A DNA stretch of 64,000 bases from Microglena sp. YARC (Eukaryota; Chlorophyta; Chlorophyceae; Chlamydomonadales; Chlamydomonadaceae), in assembly GCA_022414725.1 (NCBI GenBank), contig CM039463.1, positions 92,317,247-92,381,246 of the forward strand. Direction: 5' to 3'. Below, in pieces: positions 1 through 10,499 of the stretch. The notes beneath the pieces were generated by a model that was given only the letters and a program-made list of their open reading frames with translations, made no database searches and was not told the DNA's origin. The number at the start of each line of letters is the position of its first letter. Position 1 is the first letter of the stretch. A program made the translations under genes and the position numbers.

Positions 1-1833
1 TAGAGCACCAGTTCAATTCAATTGCGTAGTTCGAAGTTAGCATTTGCGCAATTTCCACGTCGCGCGCAAATAGCAGGTCCAGCCGCGATGGGAGTTTGCA
101 GGCGATGGCTCAGGGTCGGACGGAAACGCGAATGTTACATGTTGCATGGACAGTTGGCTTGTGAAGGACGGTTCTTTCTACGCGAACCCTTCAGGGCTTC
201 ATGGCTCTTCATCCGGTTACTCGTTTTTGTTACACTCACGTGACGCTATTTGGTCGGCCCCCTTTTTGACAAATTTTTGACTTTTTGTGACTCGGTGTAA
301 CTCTTGAGTCTCTCCTACATTGAGGGCGGTAACTATATTGACCGCCCCCTGAGCTGTTGGTTTTGGGAATTATAAGCTTACGTATTAACGGTCAGATGTG
401 TACTTATGTTGTAGCCTTGTTGCTTACGAAGTAAAAAAAAAAAAAAAGGGATTATGTACTTATGTTGTAAAAAGGGGTTATGTACTTATGTTGTAGCCTT
501 GTTGCTTTCGAAGTAACAACAAAGTAACAAACAAACAAACAAGGGACATTTGCAGTGTTACTATTTAAAGCAGTATTGAACGTGCCTCTACTGTCATGCA
601 GAGCATACATGAAGGTTGGCTTTACTTGTAATAATTTGATGCAGAAAAAATTAGACCAATCAGAGGCCGGGTTAATTTTAGGGGATTTTGAGAAGGTGTT
701 GCATGTGTGGGCTGGGCAGTATGAGCCGTTCCGGTCTGGGCCTGACCCGACGCGAGGGGGTGGTCGGGTGTGTCGGGGTGGATGCCTGTAGCGTGGGTCG
801 GCATGCATTGGGCTGGCCCGGGCTGGCCGGGTGGTTATGCGTTGTGTGGGTATGACACGAAAGTAGCGCAGTTTGGGAGCGCATGTGGCATGTGCTTTGG
901 GAGAATACCGTGGGTGAGCATAGGGTCTCAATAGCCGCTCTGCCCATGATTTGGAATGGCTGGGCCTAGAGTTGCGCCTGGCCATGGAGAATGGAGATAA
1001 GTGGCTACCATTGTGCAACGCCGCTGCCCCCTAGGTCGAAGCACGAATCTGAAAGCTGCGTTGGTCGAAGCTCAGCAGCTTCTCAGGGTAGTGTCACCTT
1101 CTTGGGTGGCGAGTTAGTTCTTACTTGTGTAGCTTCGCAGCTCCGCAGAAGGAACGATTGGTACTTAGGTAGCTATAAATAGCAAGTCACTGTGGCTGAG
1201 ACGGGGGTCGGAAGTGCACCAGTTATCAATTCCGCAGTTCGAAGGTCAGCATATGCTCAATTTACACGTCCGCAAGTAGCACGTCCAGCAGGTTGCAGGC
1301 GATGGGCCTCTAGGTCAGAGCACGTAGCTCAAAGCTGCGCTGGTCCAAACTCCACAGGTTCGCAGGGTGGTGTTACCCACTTGGGCTGATAGTAATTAAT
1401 TTTCAAGCTTCGCAGGTCTGCAGAACGAATGATCAGTACCGAGGCATGCTATTAATAGCAAGATTGGCAGATTCAGAGGTTGGAAGAGCACCAGTTCAAT
1501 TCAATTGCGTTCGTTCGAAGTTGGCATTTGCGCAATTTGCACGTTGCGCGCAAGTAGCAGGTCCAGCCGCGATGGGAGTTTGCAGGCGATGGGCTCAGGG
1601 TCGGACGGAAACGCGAATGTTGCATGTTGCATGGACAGTTGGCTTGTGAAGGACGGTTCTTTCTACGCGAACCCTTTAGGTTCTTCATGGCTCTTCATCC
1701 GGTTACTCGTTTTTGTTACACTCACGTGACGCTAGTTGGTCGGCCCCCTCTTGACAATTTGACAATTTTTGAGTTTGAGTGACTCGGTGTAACTCTTGAG
1801 TCTCTCCTACATTGAGGGCGGTAACCAGCGCAA
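1..1833. repeat. Long-period (about 300 bp) tandem/direct repeat
   Basis: Positions 1-333 and about 1482-1827 are near-identical direct copies, both ending at the same CATTGAGGGCGG motif. A more diverged copy lies at about 1195-1481, and 1020-1194 resembles its 3' half, so the segment reads as a long-period tandem family with an unrelated insert at 334-1019. No LTR-type termini or target duplication are visible. Short ORFs inside are not supported as genes. Confidence 0.7.
334..1019. other. No gene recognised
   Basis: Contains a short A-run and a small tandem duplication around TTATGTACTTATGTTGTA (about 446-500). Long antiparallel open frames exist but are low in complexity (His, Pro and Thr rich) and resemble no family I know. 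Confidence 0.5.
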
Positions 1834-2074
1834 TCCTTCCGCCCTTTGTGACGGATAACAAATGCATGCTTATCTATGCATGCCTGTACTCTGGCTATCC
1901 TCACGCGGTGGTGAAGATTTCCCCGACTCGTGGGCAAACGCGCTTGCGAGGCAGTTTTAGCTACGACCCAAAGCTTGGCATGGAACAGCGATTCCAAGAG
2001 TGCGAGGGTGAGTAGCTGATTCTACAATCTGCATGCACATTGCCACGTTCATGTTGGGGTGGGCGGCATGCGGC

Positions 2075-2282
2075 ATGGTTGTTCAGGGGGGCTCCAATAT
2101 CTGCAACTTGAGATGCACCCAGTTCCGAGAGCTGCGTCTGATACGCAACGGACCCTTCAAAATTCGAGACGTAACAGACCCTCCAAGGACGCCATCGACC
2201 TACTGGATCTGCGTCTGGGACGCAGCGGACCCTCCAGGATCTGCGTCTGAGGTGCAAGACGAAGCGTTTTGAACAACCCTAG
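2075..2282. repeat. Small inverted-repeat element, copy 1 of 2
   Basis: Starts with GGTTGTTCAGG and ends with the inverse TTGAACAACCC. The interior repeats a GCAACGGACCCT-type motif several times. A second copy lies at 6905-7145. The size and inverted ends suggest a non-autonomous DNA element, but no target duplication is clear. Confidence 0.5.
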
Positions 2283-2522
2283 TGGTGGTGTTGGGGGGTG
2301 GGGGGGCTAGTGGGGGTAGGGGGTGGGGGGATTCTACTATTTTTGTGTGCATGGGAGGGATGAAGGGAGGGGTGGAGATGCATGTCCCTCCCCTTAAATA
2401 ACAGGGGGTGGCCCAGAGCTGGTGGGGAAATTAAAGGGCGGTGGGTGGGGTGGGGGGGTTCCCCCGTGTACCTGGGTCCTGTTTTTTTTCCTAAACCCTA
2501 GATCCTACCTGAGTCCTGTTTT

Positions 2523-2545
2523 ATGGGGGGGGGGGGGGGGGGGGG

Positions 2546-2591
<46 letters not shown>
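2523..2591 (+). repeat. Poly(dG) tract
   Basis: Nearly uninterrupted G run of about 68 nt broken by one A and one C, inside a G-rich stretch (2283-2600). The protein frame across it is an artefact. Confidence 0.95.
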
Positions 2592-2786
2592 CGGGGGTAT
2601 CACAAGGGGCCCTTTAGGACCTCCAATCACCATCCCAGATCTTGAGGGTACGTAATGGAATCACCGCGAGCTCCAGTCATATGGTATCGTCAGTCGATAG
2701 TTGCATCCATGATTCGTTCAATGCCCATGAGTGGAACAAATCTGATCCTAGGAGAACTGCTTCCCAACAGAATGGCTCAAAGCTAG

Positions 2787-3964
2787 AATTACTCTCCCGA
2801 TCTGAGCAAAGCATCTCCCTTATGTGTTGCCCTGCAGGACGAAAGTGGACCAGACATTACCATTTCCGGCCAGTGCCCTATGCTTCGGAGAGTCTGCATA
2901 ATGGGAGCGGCCTGGGGTCTTGCCCTTCATGGCTTGCCTCACAGCTTGCAAGCCTTAGAGGTGCATTTCAGCCAAGAGTCTGCTACCAAAACTGCTTCCG
3001 AAGTGCTGGCCATGGCTCTGGCCACTGAGGAGGCTGCTGCTACCTAATTGATTATGCCTATAATGGAGCAACAAGCTCTACAGGTGCAGGCCATGCTAGT
3101 GGCTGCATCTCAACAGCTTGTTATTCGAGGAGTTCTAGCTGCCTTGGAGTTCTAGCTGCCTTGGAGTTCTGCACTGCTCTGCGCTCCCTAGACCTCCAAT
3201 TCTGGCTTGCCTTGACAGATATCTCATCCTTGTCACGGCTTTCCAATCTGCGCACGCTCTTTCTGACAGACTGTGCGGAGCTTGAGGATATCACCGCCTT
3301 GTCAGCGTGTTCCAGTTTGCATACCCTGGACCTTTCTACCTTACCGCTGATCCAAGACATCACAGCCTTGTCAGCGCTCTCCAACCTGCATACCCTGATC
3401 CTGGCTAAATGTGGCAACCTAGAGAGACTCACAGCCTTGTCAGCGTTTGCAAATCTGCACACCCTGGACCTGTCTTGGTGTTCGGAAGTAAAAGACCTCA
3501 CTGCCTTGTCAGCGTGTACAAACCTGCATACCCTGAACCTGGATAGGTGTGGAGATGGAATGGAGCTTGAGGACATTACAGCCTTGTCAGCTTGTAAAAG
3601 TCTGCATACCTTGGACCTTTCTACCTTTCTGGCTATCAAGGACATCACAGCCTTGTCAGCATGTTCCGGTCTGCATGTCCTAAACCTGGCTGACTGTAGA
3701 GACCTTGAGGACATCACAGCCTTGCCAGCATGTACAAGCCTGCATACCTTGGATCTTTCTGGTTGTATTGAGGTACAAGACATCGCAGCCTTGTCAGCGT
3801 GCAGACATCTGCATACCCTCAACCTGATTAGGTGTGATAGGCTTGAGGACCCAGTACAGGACATCAGCGCCTTGAGAGCATGTCCCAATCTGCATGTCAC
3901 GGGCATTCAAGCATCTCCTCATCTTCTGTCTACCTTCTGTACTTCAGACTCCAGTTTGTTTTAA
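2787..3964 (+). pseudogene. Leucine-rich-repeat protein, broken by a 17-bp duplication
   Basis: The 3' part (about 3165-3964) encodes roughly ten LRR units of 23 residues of the form DITALSAC-x2-LHTLDLS-x-C, ending at TAA 3962-3964. Upstream, another frame is open from 2787 and reads a helical, Ala/Gln-rich segment with an ATG at 3054. That frame carries TAA at 3045-3047 and TAG at 3153-3155. The 17-mer AGCTGCCTTGGAGTTCT occurs twice in tandem (3137-3153 and 3154-3170); this duplication creates the TAG and shifts the frame into the LRR frame. The LRR frame itself has no early ATG. LRR solenoids of this type bind proteins; the partner is unknown. I infer a recently disrupted gene, or an allele or assembly variant, because the LRR frame is otherwise intact. 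Confidence 0.65.
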
Positions 3965-4092
3965 CAGCTCTCTGTACTCCTGACTCCAGTTTGTATTAAC
4001 AGCTATCTGTACTTCCGACTCCAGTTCGTTTTAACAGCTCTCTTTACTTCAGACTCTAGTTTGCTTCAACATATTTCTGTACTTCCAGTTGT
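3930..4092 (+). repeat. 35-bp tandem repeat spanning the LRR stop codon
   Basis: Just over four copies of a unit containing GACTCCAGTTTG and TTAACAGCT. The first copy overlaps the last LRR codons and the TAA stop, so the 3' end of the coding frame has been amplified into the flank. Confidence 0.8.
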
Positions 4093-4099
4093 GTAGCAA

Positions 4100-4255
4100 T
4101 AGTGGTGTTCGTTTGGTCGAGGGTTTGTATCTCCCACCTACCGTAAGTGCGCCTACTCTTTTGTAGGAGTGGTTACGCCATTCGAACTAAATCCTTGGTG
4201 TCACTGGTTGGTGTCGGGAGACCCACCTCCTGGGGTGACGGTCCTTTCACAACTT
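4100..4255 (-). repeat. Dispersed repeat R1, copy 1
   Basis: In reverse orientation this matches 42535-42700, with partial copies at 41545-41632 and 57490-57560. Shared marks are GTGAAAGGA, CACCCCAGGAGGTGGG, CCAGCGACAC and GCCACTCCTACAAAA. No coding content; mechanism of spread unknown. Confidence 0.7.
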
Positions 4256-4289
4256 AAAAATTAAGTGGGCCGCCAGGCCCATTTCAGGA

Positions 4290-5300
4290 CCTTGGCGAAG
4301 CCATGGTGTAGGGCTGATTGGATAGGATTTAATCGTAAAATAGTTTTTCAGCCAACTATGGGCTGCTCAAGGTGAAATGTGGAGCACGGAGCCTTAAGAA
4401 CAAGGGAGACGGCCGACAGGATTGTTACATGGATTGGAATATTACTTGGGCAAGTCCCTAGGATTATTACTTTCTACATTAGGGCAGATTGGATAGGGTT
4501 GGATTGTGGCATGTTTTTTTAGCTAACTCTGGGCTGTTCACCTTGAAGTGTGGAGCACAGAGCCTTAAGGACAAGGAGGACAGCCGACAGGATTGTTACA
4601 TGGACTGGGTTATTACTTGAGGTTGTGCAAGTCCCTACGATTACTACTCCTAACCCTAGGGCAGATTGGATAGGGTTGGATTGTGGCATGTATTTCAGCC
4701 AACTCTGGGTTGCTCACATTAAAGTGTGGAGCACAGAGCCTTCATGACAACGGGGACAAGGAGGACAGCCGATAGGATTGTTACATGGATTGGATTATTA
4801 CTTGAGGTTGTACAAGTCCCTACGATTACTACTCCCTAACCCTAGGGCGGATTGGATGGGGTGGCATAATTTTCAGCCAACTCTGGGCTGCTCACCTTGA
4901 AGTGTGGAGCACAGAGCCTGAAGGACAAGGAGGACAGCTGATAGGATTGTTACATGGATTGGATTATTACTTGAGGTTGGGCAAGTCCTTATGATTATTA
5001 CTCCCTAACACTAGGGCGGATTGGAAAGGATTGGGTTGGTACATGATTTTTCATCCAACTATGGGCTGCTCAACTTAAAGTGTGGGGCACGGAGCCTTCA
5101 TGACAACGCAGACAGCAGACATGATTGTTACATGGATTGGAATATTACTTAAATATTATTTGGGCAACTTCCTAGGATTATTGCTCCCTAACCCTAGGGC
5201 GGATTGGATAGGATTGAATAGTTGCATGTTTTTCAGCCAACTCTGGGCTGCTCACATTAAAATGTGGAGCACAGAGCCTTAGGGCCAAGGGGGACAGCCC
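4290..5300 (+). repeat. About 176-bp tandem repeat, six copies
   Basis: The landmark GTGGAGCAC (or a one-base variant) recurs near 4379, 4549, 4725, 4901, 5080 and 5264. Each unit includes GCCAACTCTGGGCTGCTCA, GATTGTTACATGGATTGG and CTAACCCTAGGG. Short frames inside follow the repeat and are not genes. Confidence 0.85.
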
Positions 5301-5329
5301 ACAGCGACCCCCAATTTAGTAGGTCGCAT

Positions 5330-5690
5330 GGCTCCAGCATGTCTAGGCTGCTCGCTGTCTTCTTGTCACCAGGTTCTTCAGCCATGGCTTGGCTACTTGG
5401 ATGTGAATTTTATTTGTTACATGTCTAGGCTGCTCGCTGTCTTCTTGTCATCATATAAAGCAGCCATGGCTTGGTTATTTTAATTTTAATTTGAATTATT
5501 ACATGTCTAGGCTGCTCGCTGTCTTCTTGTCACCAGGTTCAACAGCCATGGCTTGGCTATTTGGATGTGAATTTGAATTGTTACATGTCTAGGCTGCTGC
5601 TCGGTGTCTTCATGTCATCAGATTCAGCAGCCATGTCCTGGCTATTTTAATTGTTACATGTCTAGGCTGCTCGCTGTCTTCTTGTCATTA
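5330..5690 (+). repeat. About 83-bp tandem repeat, five copies
   Basis: Units contain TTACATGTCTAGGCTGCTCG, CTGTCTTCTTGTCA and CAGCCATGGCTTGGCTA. Related fragments occur near 6790, 7230 and 37730, so the family is also dispersed. Confidence 0.8.
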
Positions 5691-5800
5691 GGATCAGTTC
5701 ATCAGTGCTTTCTCGTTTTAGCCCCTTTCGGCCCCTCCTGTCACGGTTCGGCAAGTCCCTTCAGCCTATTTGGCCTACCCCTGGACTGTAACAACATACA
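5690..5800 (+). mobile_element. Dispersed repeat R2 (SINE-like), partial copy
   Basis: R2 is a family of about 140 bp whose 3' part reads GGCAAGTCCCTT, AGCCTATTTGGCCTA and CCCCTGGACTGTAACA, followed by an ATAC-type tail. Here the tail is ACATACATACATACAC. Other copies: 6625-6665, 7325-7490, 9325-9445, 9740-9800, 22340-22485, 35820-35960 and 40930-41005, on both strands. A constant 3' end with a short tandem tail suggests target-primed retroposition (inference). Confidence 0.6.
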
Positions 5801-5849
5801 TACATACACTATGCAGGTTCAACAGCCATGGCCTGGCTATGAAGCAGAT

Positions 5850-6338
5850 CGTGTACAACAGAAACCTGTAACAGAGCATAGCATAAGGCACTCCTGCTTC
5901 GAAGGCCATACTGCCCTATTACTTCCCCTATCCGCCTTACATAAGCAGGATCAGATTCGTTCTATAGCACAGTTTAGAATGGGTTCCCATTGGCTGAACA
6001 CAGAAAGAATGAGGGTGGTGGATAGAGCACACATCCCTCGCTCAATGAGACACTGTCAAATGTGTGGGTTCCAAAAAACTGAGGATGAAATGCATATGTT
6101 TGAGTGCCCTTTTTATAATGATATTCGCCTCCGCTACCAGAATCTGTTTACAGATATTTATAGGCATGTCCATGAGGATACCGACTTAACCGTATGGAAT
6201 GTGGAATTCTGCGATTCCACATTCAGAACCTTTATGAATGGAAATGGCACTAAGTCTTTTTGGAGCAACCTAGCCGACTATCTTTCTACTTGTAGAAGAG
6301 CAAGACAGGAAGCACTGGACTGCTTAGTGGCACCGTAA
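5850..6338 (+). pseudogene. C-terminal zinc-binding tail of a LINE-type reverse transcriptase
   Basis: The frame reads a run RMGSHWLN, then HCQMCG, and about 12 residues later HMFECP. This C-x2-C-H-x3-C layout is the zinc-knuckle-like tail that follows reverse transcriptase in many non-LTR elements. The rest is a helical C-terminus ending in TAA at 6336-6338. The frame opens further upstream (5604), but that part is translated tandem repeat. The catalytic domains are absent, so this is a fragment. Family-level assignment is by motif only. Confidence 0.6.
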
Positions 6339-6620
6339 TTTATTATCCCTTTTTTTTGTTCTTGAGACTTCTCATTTGTTAGCTTCTTACCTCCGCCACT
6401 GTAAGTGGTTGAGATCTGGGTCCTGCTCTAAGGGGTTTAATACCTACGCCACCAAAACGGTGGTTGGGAGTTTGGTTTGTTTATCCTCGACACACCCCTG
6501 ATGTAATGGGGTTTTTTGCTTTGTGGGTGCTTTTTCTTTTTGTTTAAAGCACAGAGTCTCATACACCCTCGCGGTGTCAAGTAGACTTTAACATGTAATG
6601 TAATGTAATGTAATGTAACT
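6339..6620 (+). other. 3' untranslated region and tail of the LINE fragment
   Basis: Contains T-rich runs, two short hairpin-prone segments around CACTGTAAGTGG and CACCAAAACGGTG, and the terminal TAATG tandem. Confidence 0.5.
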
Positions 6621-6904
6621 TGAGCTTGGGAAATTCCCTTAACCCCTGGACTGTAACATACATTTGCAAGGGCAGAACAAAACACGATGGGCAGTGCAAC
6701 ATGAGCCTAACACAGATGAGTAGTTCCTGTTGATAAGACCTTTCCCAGATGTCTGCTGCCCATGGTGTACTCGAACTTGGTTATATCCTTATATGGCTCC
6801 AGCCAACAATTTGGCTGCTCGCCGTCTTTAGCAGTAAGAGCAAAAACAATATCGGTAATTAGGAATACCGGTACCGTATTCAAAATATCGTTTCGAAAGA
6901 AATC

Positions 6905-7007
6905 ATGGGGTACCGGCCAGGCACTTCAGGAAGACCCACAGCTCTCCTGCAACCAATTGTATAGCTTGCGTTCTGCGACGCAACGGACCCCTCCTGCTGG
7001 TCAACGG

Positions 7008-7054
<47 letters not shown>

Positions 7055-7145
7055 ACCACCACCACCACGTTGCATCCTGAAACGCAACGGACCCTTCGAC
7101 GTTGAGTCTGCGACGGAGGACGCAGCTTCCTGAACAACCCTGGTA
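6905..7145. repeat. Small inverted-repeat element, copy 2 of 2, with poly(C)
   Basis: Shares GCAACGGACCC motifs and the CTGAACAACCCTGGTA end with the element at 2075-2282. A run of about 30 C and a CA dinucleotide run sit in the middle (7010-7053). Confidence 0.5.
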
Positions 7146-7324
7146 CTGGCTCCTGTACCATAAATTTGCATGATAGAGAAAACAGCAGTAAGACATAACG
7201 GATTGCACATGCATAGACCTATGCATTTGAATCGTTAAATGTTTTTCCACCCAACTCTGGGCTGCTCACCATCTTCTAATTATAAGTCCCACATGCGATA
7301 CCGACAGGGTAGGACAATAGCCTT

Positions 7325-7490
7325 CCTTTATGTATTTATGTTACAGTCCAGGGGTAGGCCAAATAGGGTAAAGGGACTTGCCCAACCGTATAGGAAGGGC
7401 TAAAAAAGAAAAAGCACTGATGAACTGAACCCCAACCAATCGTTTAACCGACGGGGGGGCTGAGTTCGTGCTACAGTGATAATTTAATTC
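7325..7490 (-). mobile_element. Dispersed repeat R2, copy
   Basis: Reverse-oriented R2 copy. It starts at the tail (TATGTATTTATGTTACAGTC) and ends near GGGGCTGAGTTCGTGCTA, which is also the 5' boundary of the copy at 9325-9445. Confidence 0.6.
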
Positions 7491-7641
7491 TTCCTGAAAT
7501 CTGTTGCAATACCGCACTTGTGTTTTACCCTTCAAGGGTTGAGGCGCACTTTGGGGGGCATTTTGGGAAATCGCACTTGGCTTTTCCAACATTTGTGCGG
7601 TAATACCCAGATATTGTGTAACCATTGCGGCGTGCTTTTTT

Positions 7642-7644
<3 letters not shown>

Positions 7645-7683
<39 letters not shown>
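7645..7683 (+). repeat. Poly(dG) tract
   Basis: Uninterrupted run of about 39 G; no gene in the flanks. Confidence 0.95.
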
Positions 7684-7685
<2 letters not shown>

Positions 7686-7846
7686 TTATGTTAACAGCAA
7701 ACATGGATTTGGGTGTTGCAATATATATGAGACGTAAAGCACATTGGAATCATCATTGGTTGCAAGATATGATATTATAGAGCTTCAGTATCAGCAACTT
7801 GCCGACCGGTATGTCCTACCCTGGCTCGGATCATGATTAGGGTTGG

Positions 7847-8036
7847 CAATGATACGCTACTTTCGGATTTATCGTACGATCTCGTGTACCACTTTTCTCT
7901 AAAAATCAGCATTAAACCAAGGGCATTACAACGTCGATACAAAAAATCAAGTCAGATAAACCAATGTTGAAGAAGACAGACAAACATGATACTATTTTGC
8001 TCCTAATCATACGATATATTGTACCATTGGGCACAC
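7847..8036. mobile_element. Relic related to the hAT-like element at 39.1 kb
   Basis: Begins TAGGGTTGGCAATGATACG, similar to the left end at 39094, and shares an internal stretch with it (ACCAAGGG, then AATCAAGTCA, then AACCAATG). The right terminus is eroded, so no target duplication can be read. Confidence 0.5.
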
Positions 8037-9036
8037 CAGTAGTGCGGTGTGCCCAAATGCAGGCTCAGGAATAGGAAACGCTTATAAACGTTTACTATTG
8101 AGTCATTCAGATGCTTGGCTTGAGCATCGTGCATGCCCAATTCTAAACGTTTACAGATTTCAGATGATTGGTTTGAGAACTGTGCAGTGGGATACTATGG
8201 TAAACGTTTCGGTATTCCGAAGTCTCTGGCTTAGGCATCGCGAAGGTCACCACTACCCAGGTGGCACCAAGAGGCCAGGTCACCTGGCTTCAATCCAAAC
8301 CCTGAGGTACCCAGAAGCCAGTCTGGCACTTGACAGGTTGTCAGGTTCATTCCATGATCCTGACTTGGACGAAGTGAAATTTCAAAATTGAAGCCAAGCC
8401 AAGAAATATAAGTAGGGTGTAAACCCTTGGCCACTAAAATTGAGAGAATTTACGGGCTAGCCATATCCAGGTATTGGTAGGCCAGAGCCTCTGACAATTC
8501 AGGTTGGGGCGTTGCCTAGTGCCTCTTATCATGTCTCAGGTTTGTAAAAAATTAAACCCTCAATCCTAGATGGGCCCGGTACATGAGTTTTTTTGTTAAA
8601 CAAGAAAGTGAGAAAAATCGTGCAGTCAAAACAGCAAAAAAGGCCAAAATATAATGTTTTCATCTCCCCAAACCACAGACTGGAGTGGGGCATCGGAAAT
8701 CCTCCATACCTAAAGTTTAGGGCCCATTGAAATTGAAATTGAAATTGTTACATCCGAGTAATGCGCCACTCTCAGGACGTGAAGTTAAGGACACCACTGC
8801 GTAAGCCGGAGCTAGCAGTAGTCACCGTAGGGCCACCTCAGTAAAAAGAATTACCACCGATGCCTGACCGGCAGGCACCGGGCCCAAACAGTAGGGCCCA
8901 AACACCGGGCCCAAACACAGGGCCCAAACAGTAGACGAAACGCTGACGATCTTCTTCCCTTCTTCCGTCAATGTAAACTACCCGAGGGCTATAGGATGGC
9001 ACCTGGCCCCAACTAAGCTGGCTGCATACGGTAATG
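8037..9036. other. No gene recognised
   Basis: Around 8080-8240 a motif containing AAACGTTTAC is repeated three times imperfectly. Around 8880-8940 a 16-bp motif with GGGCCCAAACA repeats four times. Open frames are short and overlap on both strands. Confidence 0.5.
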
Positions 9037-9600
9037 ATTGAGTGACAAAGAAGACCAACTTTCATTGTTACAGGGCGACATTCAGCGAGGAGGACAGAAG
9101 CATCGTGTATACCCAGCGCTAGATTGTGTTGGTGACCAACAGTGTTTTTCCTTTTCAAATCGGTGGTTTGCTGGAGGGCACGAATGCGCAGGGGCAGGAG
9201 GGCAGGGATTCGACTTTCATTGAGTGACAAGAAGACCAACTTTCATAGTGTGGGCGTGTGGCATTTAACGAAGAAGACAAAACATCGAGTATACACACCG
9301 CTAGATTGTGTTGTGTATGTATGTTAGGGGTAGGCCAAATAGGCTAAAGGGACTTGCCCAGCTGTGATAGGAAGGGCTTACAAGCATTGGTGAACTGAAC
9401 CCCAAACAATCGTTTTACCGATGGGGGCCCTGAGTTCGTGCTAGATTATGTCGATGACGAACCGTATGTCGGTAGTTTGCTGGAGGGCACGACTGCGCAG
9501 GGGTAGGAGGGCAGGGATTCAACTTTCATTTTACAGCCCGGCATTCAGTGAAGAAAACAATACATCAGGTATACAAAGCACTAGATTTAGTTGACCAATG
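9037..9600 (+). repeat. Three-copy tandem repeat interrupted by R2
   Basis: Copies start near 9037, 9222 and about 9440. They share GAAGACCAACTTTCAT, GGCATTCAG or CGACATTCAG, and CTAGATTGTGTTG. An R2 copy (9325-9445) sits between the second and third units. Confidence 0.65.
9325..9445 (-). mobile_element. Dispersed repeat R2 inside a tandem repeat
   Basis: Reverse-oriented R2 copy between TATGTATGTTAGGGG and GAGTTCGTGCTAGATTATG. The flanking CTAGATT words on both sides belong to the host tandem repeat, so its neighbours serve as an empty-site reference. Confidence 0.6.
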
Positions 9601-9889
9601 ACAGAATGTCGGTGGTAATATGACGAAAAAGGTGGCAGTATTTACCCAACAAGTAGCAAGCAGTTTCAAGATTTCTTTGCGCTCAAACGAACACCAACAA
9701 AAAATGATGTGAACAAATCACTGGCAATCAAATGCTAGCTACTTCAAGTTCCCTATCCATATGATCTATCTGGTCTACACCTGGACTGTAACAACATACT
9801 CACATGAACAGGTTTCAGGCCGGCGCCATATACCCATGTTCAAGTTTAAGGTCCATATGACTTTCAGCAGGGGAGCCGCCTAGAAGGCT

Positions 9890-10075
9890 TATGCAAGTAG
9901 CACTATGGTCTGCTGACCATTTCTACACGCCATGGGCATGGGCATATGCACACTCTATGGACATGGGCATATCTACACTCCATGGGCATAGGCATTTCTA
10001 CACTTTATGGGCGTGGGCATATCTAAACTCCCTAGACATGGGTATATATATACTCCATAGGCATGCATTGCAGCC
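9890..10075 (+). repeat. About 30-bp minisatellite
   Basis: Five to six units of the type CCATGGGCATGGGCATAT plus CTACACT, with base substitutions. No coding claim. Confidence 0.8.
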
Positions 10076-10306
10076 CCCGTGAGGGCTGATACTATGAATG
10101 GAGTCTCATCAGAAATCTCTCGAGAGTCATAGTAAGGATTCCTAGAGTAAGCATCCCCATTGTAACGAAACGCTAGACTAATGGGCATATCGAAACGGCA
10201 TACTTGGGATGTCAAGAATTGAAACGAAGGTACATATACCAGAGACGCTAGACTAGTAGCAGGCCATCCTGCTACGCCCACATTTTTATTCAAGGGGTAT
10301 TCGCCG

Positions 10307-10497
10307 TCACTTGGTGGCTGGCCTCAGCGCAAGCAAACCAAGCGACCAGCCTACAGGCACATATGGAGTCCATAAGGGCAACAGGATAAAGGTCAGTGGC
10401 TTTGTTGGTTGGTCAGCACAGCTCCCCCCAGCGCAAGCGAACCGAGTGACCATCCGACAGGCACATATGGAGTTCATAAGGGAACCAGGGTAAAGCA
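10307..10497 (+). repeat. About 120-bp direct duplication
   Basis: Two copies carrying CAGCGCAAGC, GACAGGCACATATGGAGT or a near variant, and CATAAGGG. The short frame over them is explained by the duplication. Confidence 0.7.
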
Positions 10498-10499
10498 GC

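Larger units (their letters stand above)
5850..6620 (+). mobile_element. 5'-truncated non-LTR retrotransposon, 3' end
   Basis: The segment holds the end of an open frame (about 5850-6338), a 3' untranslated region, and a terminal TAATG tandem at about 6594-6617. Short tandem tails and 5' truncation are typical of LINE insertions made by target-primed reverse transcription. No reverse transcriptase domain remains. The 5' junction is placed near 5850, where the 83-bp repeat family gives way to new sequence; a target duplication could not be identified. Confidence 0.6.

Noticed and set aside
1..1833. LTR pair of a retroelement (direct repeats 1.5 kb apart)
   Set aside because: A further diverged copy lies between them and no target duplication or coding interior is seen, so a long-period tandem repeat fits better.
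3121..3906. 261-codon minus-strand frame
   Set aside because: Antisense shadow of the LRR repeats on plus; its Cys/Arg repeats mirror the LRR consensus.
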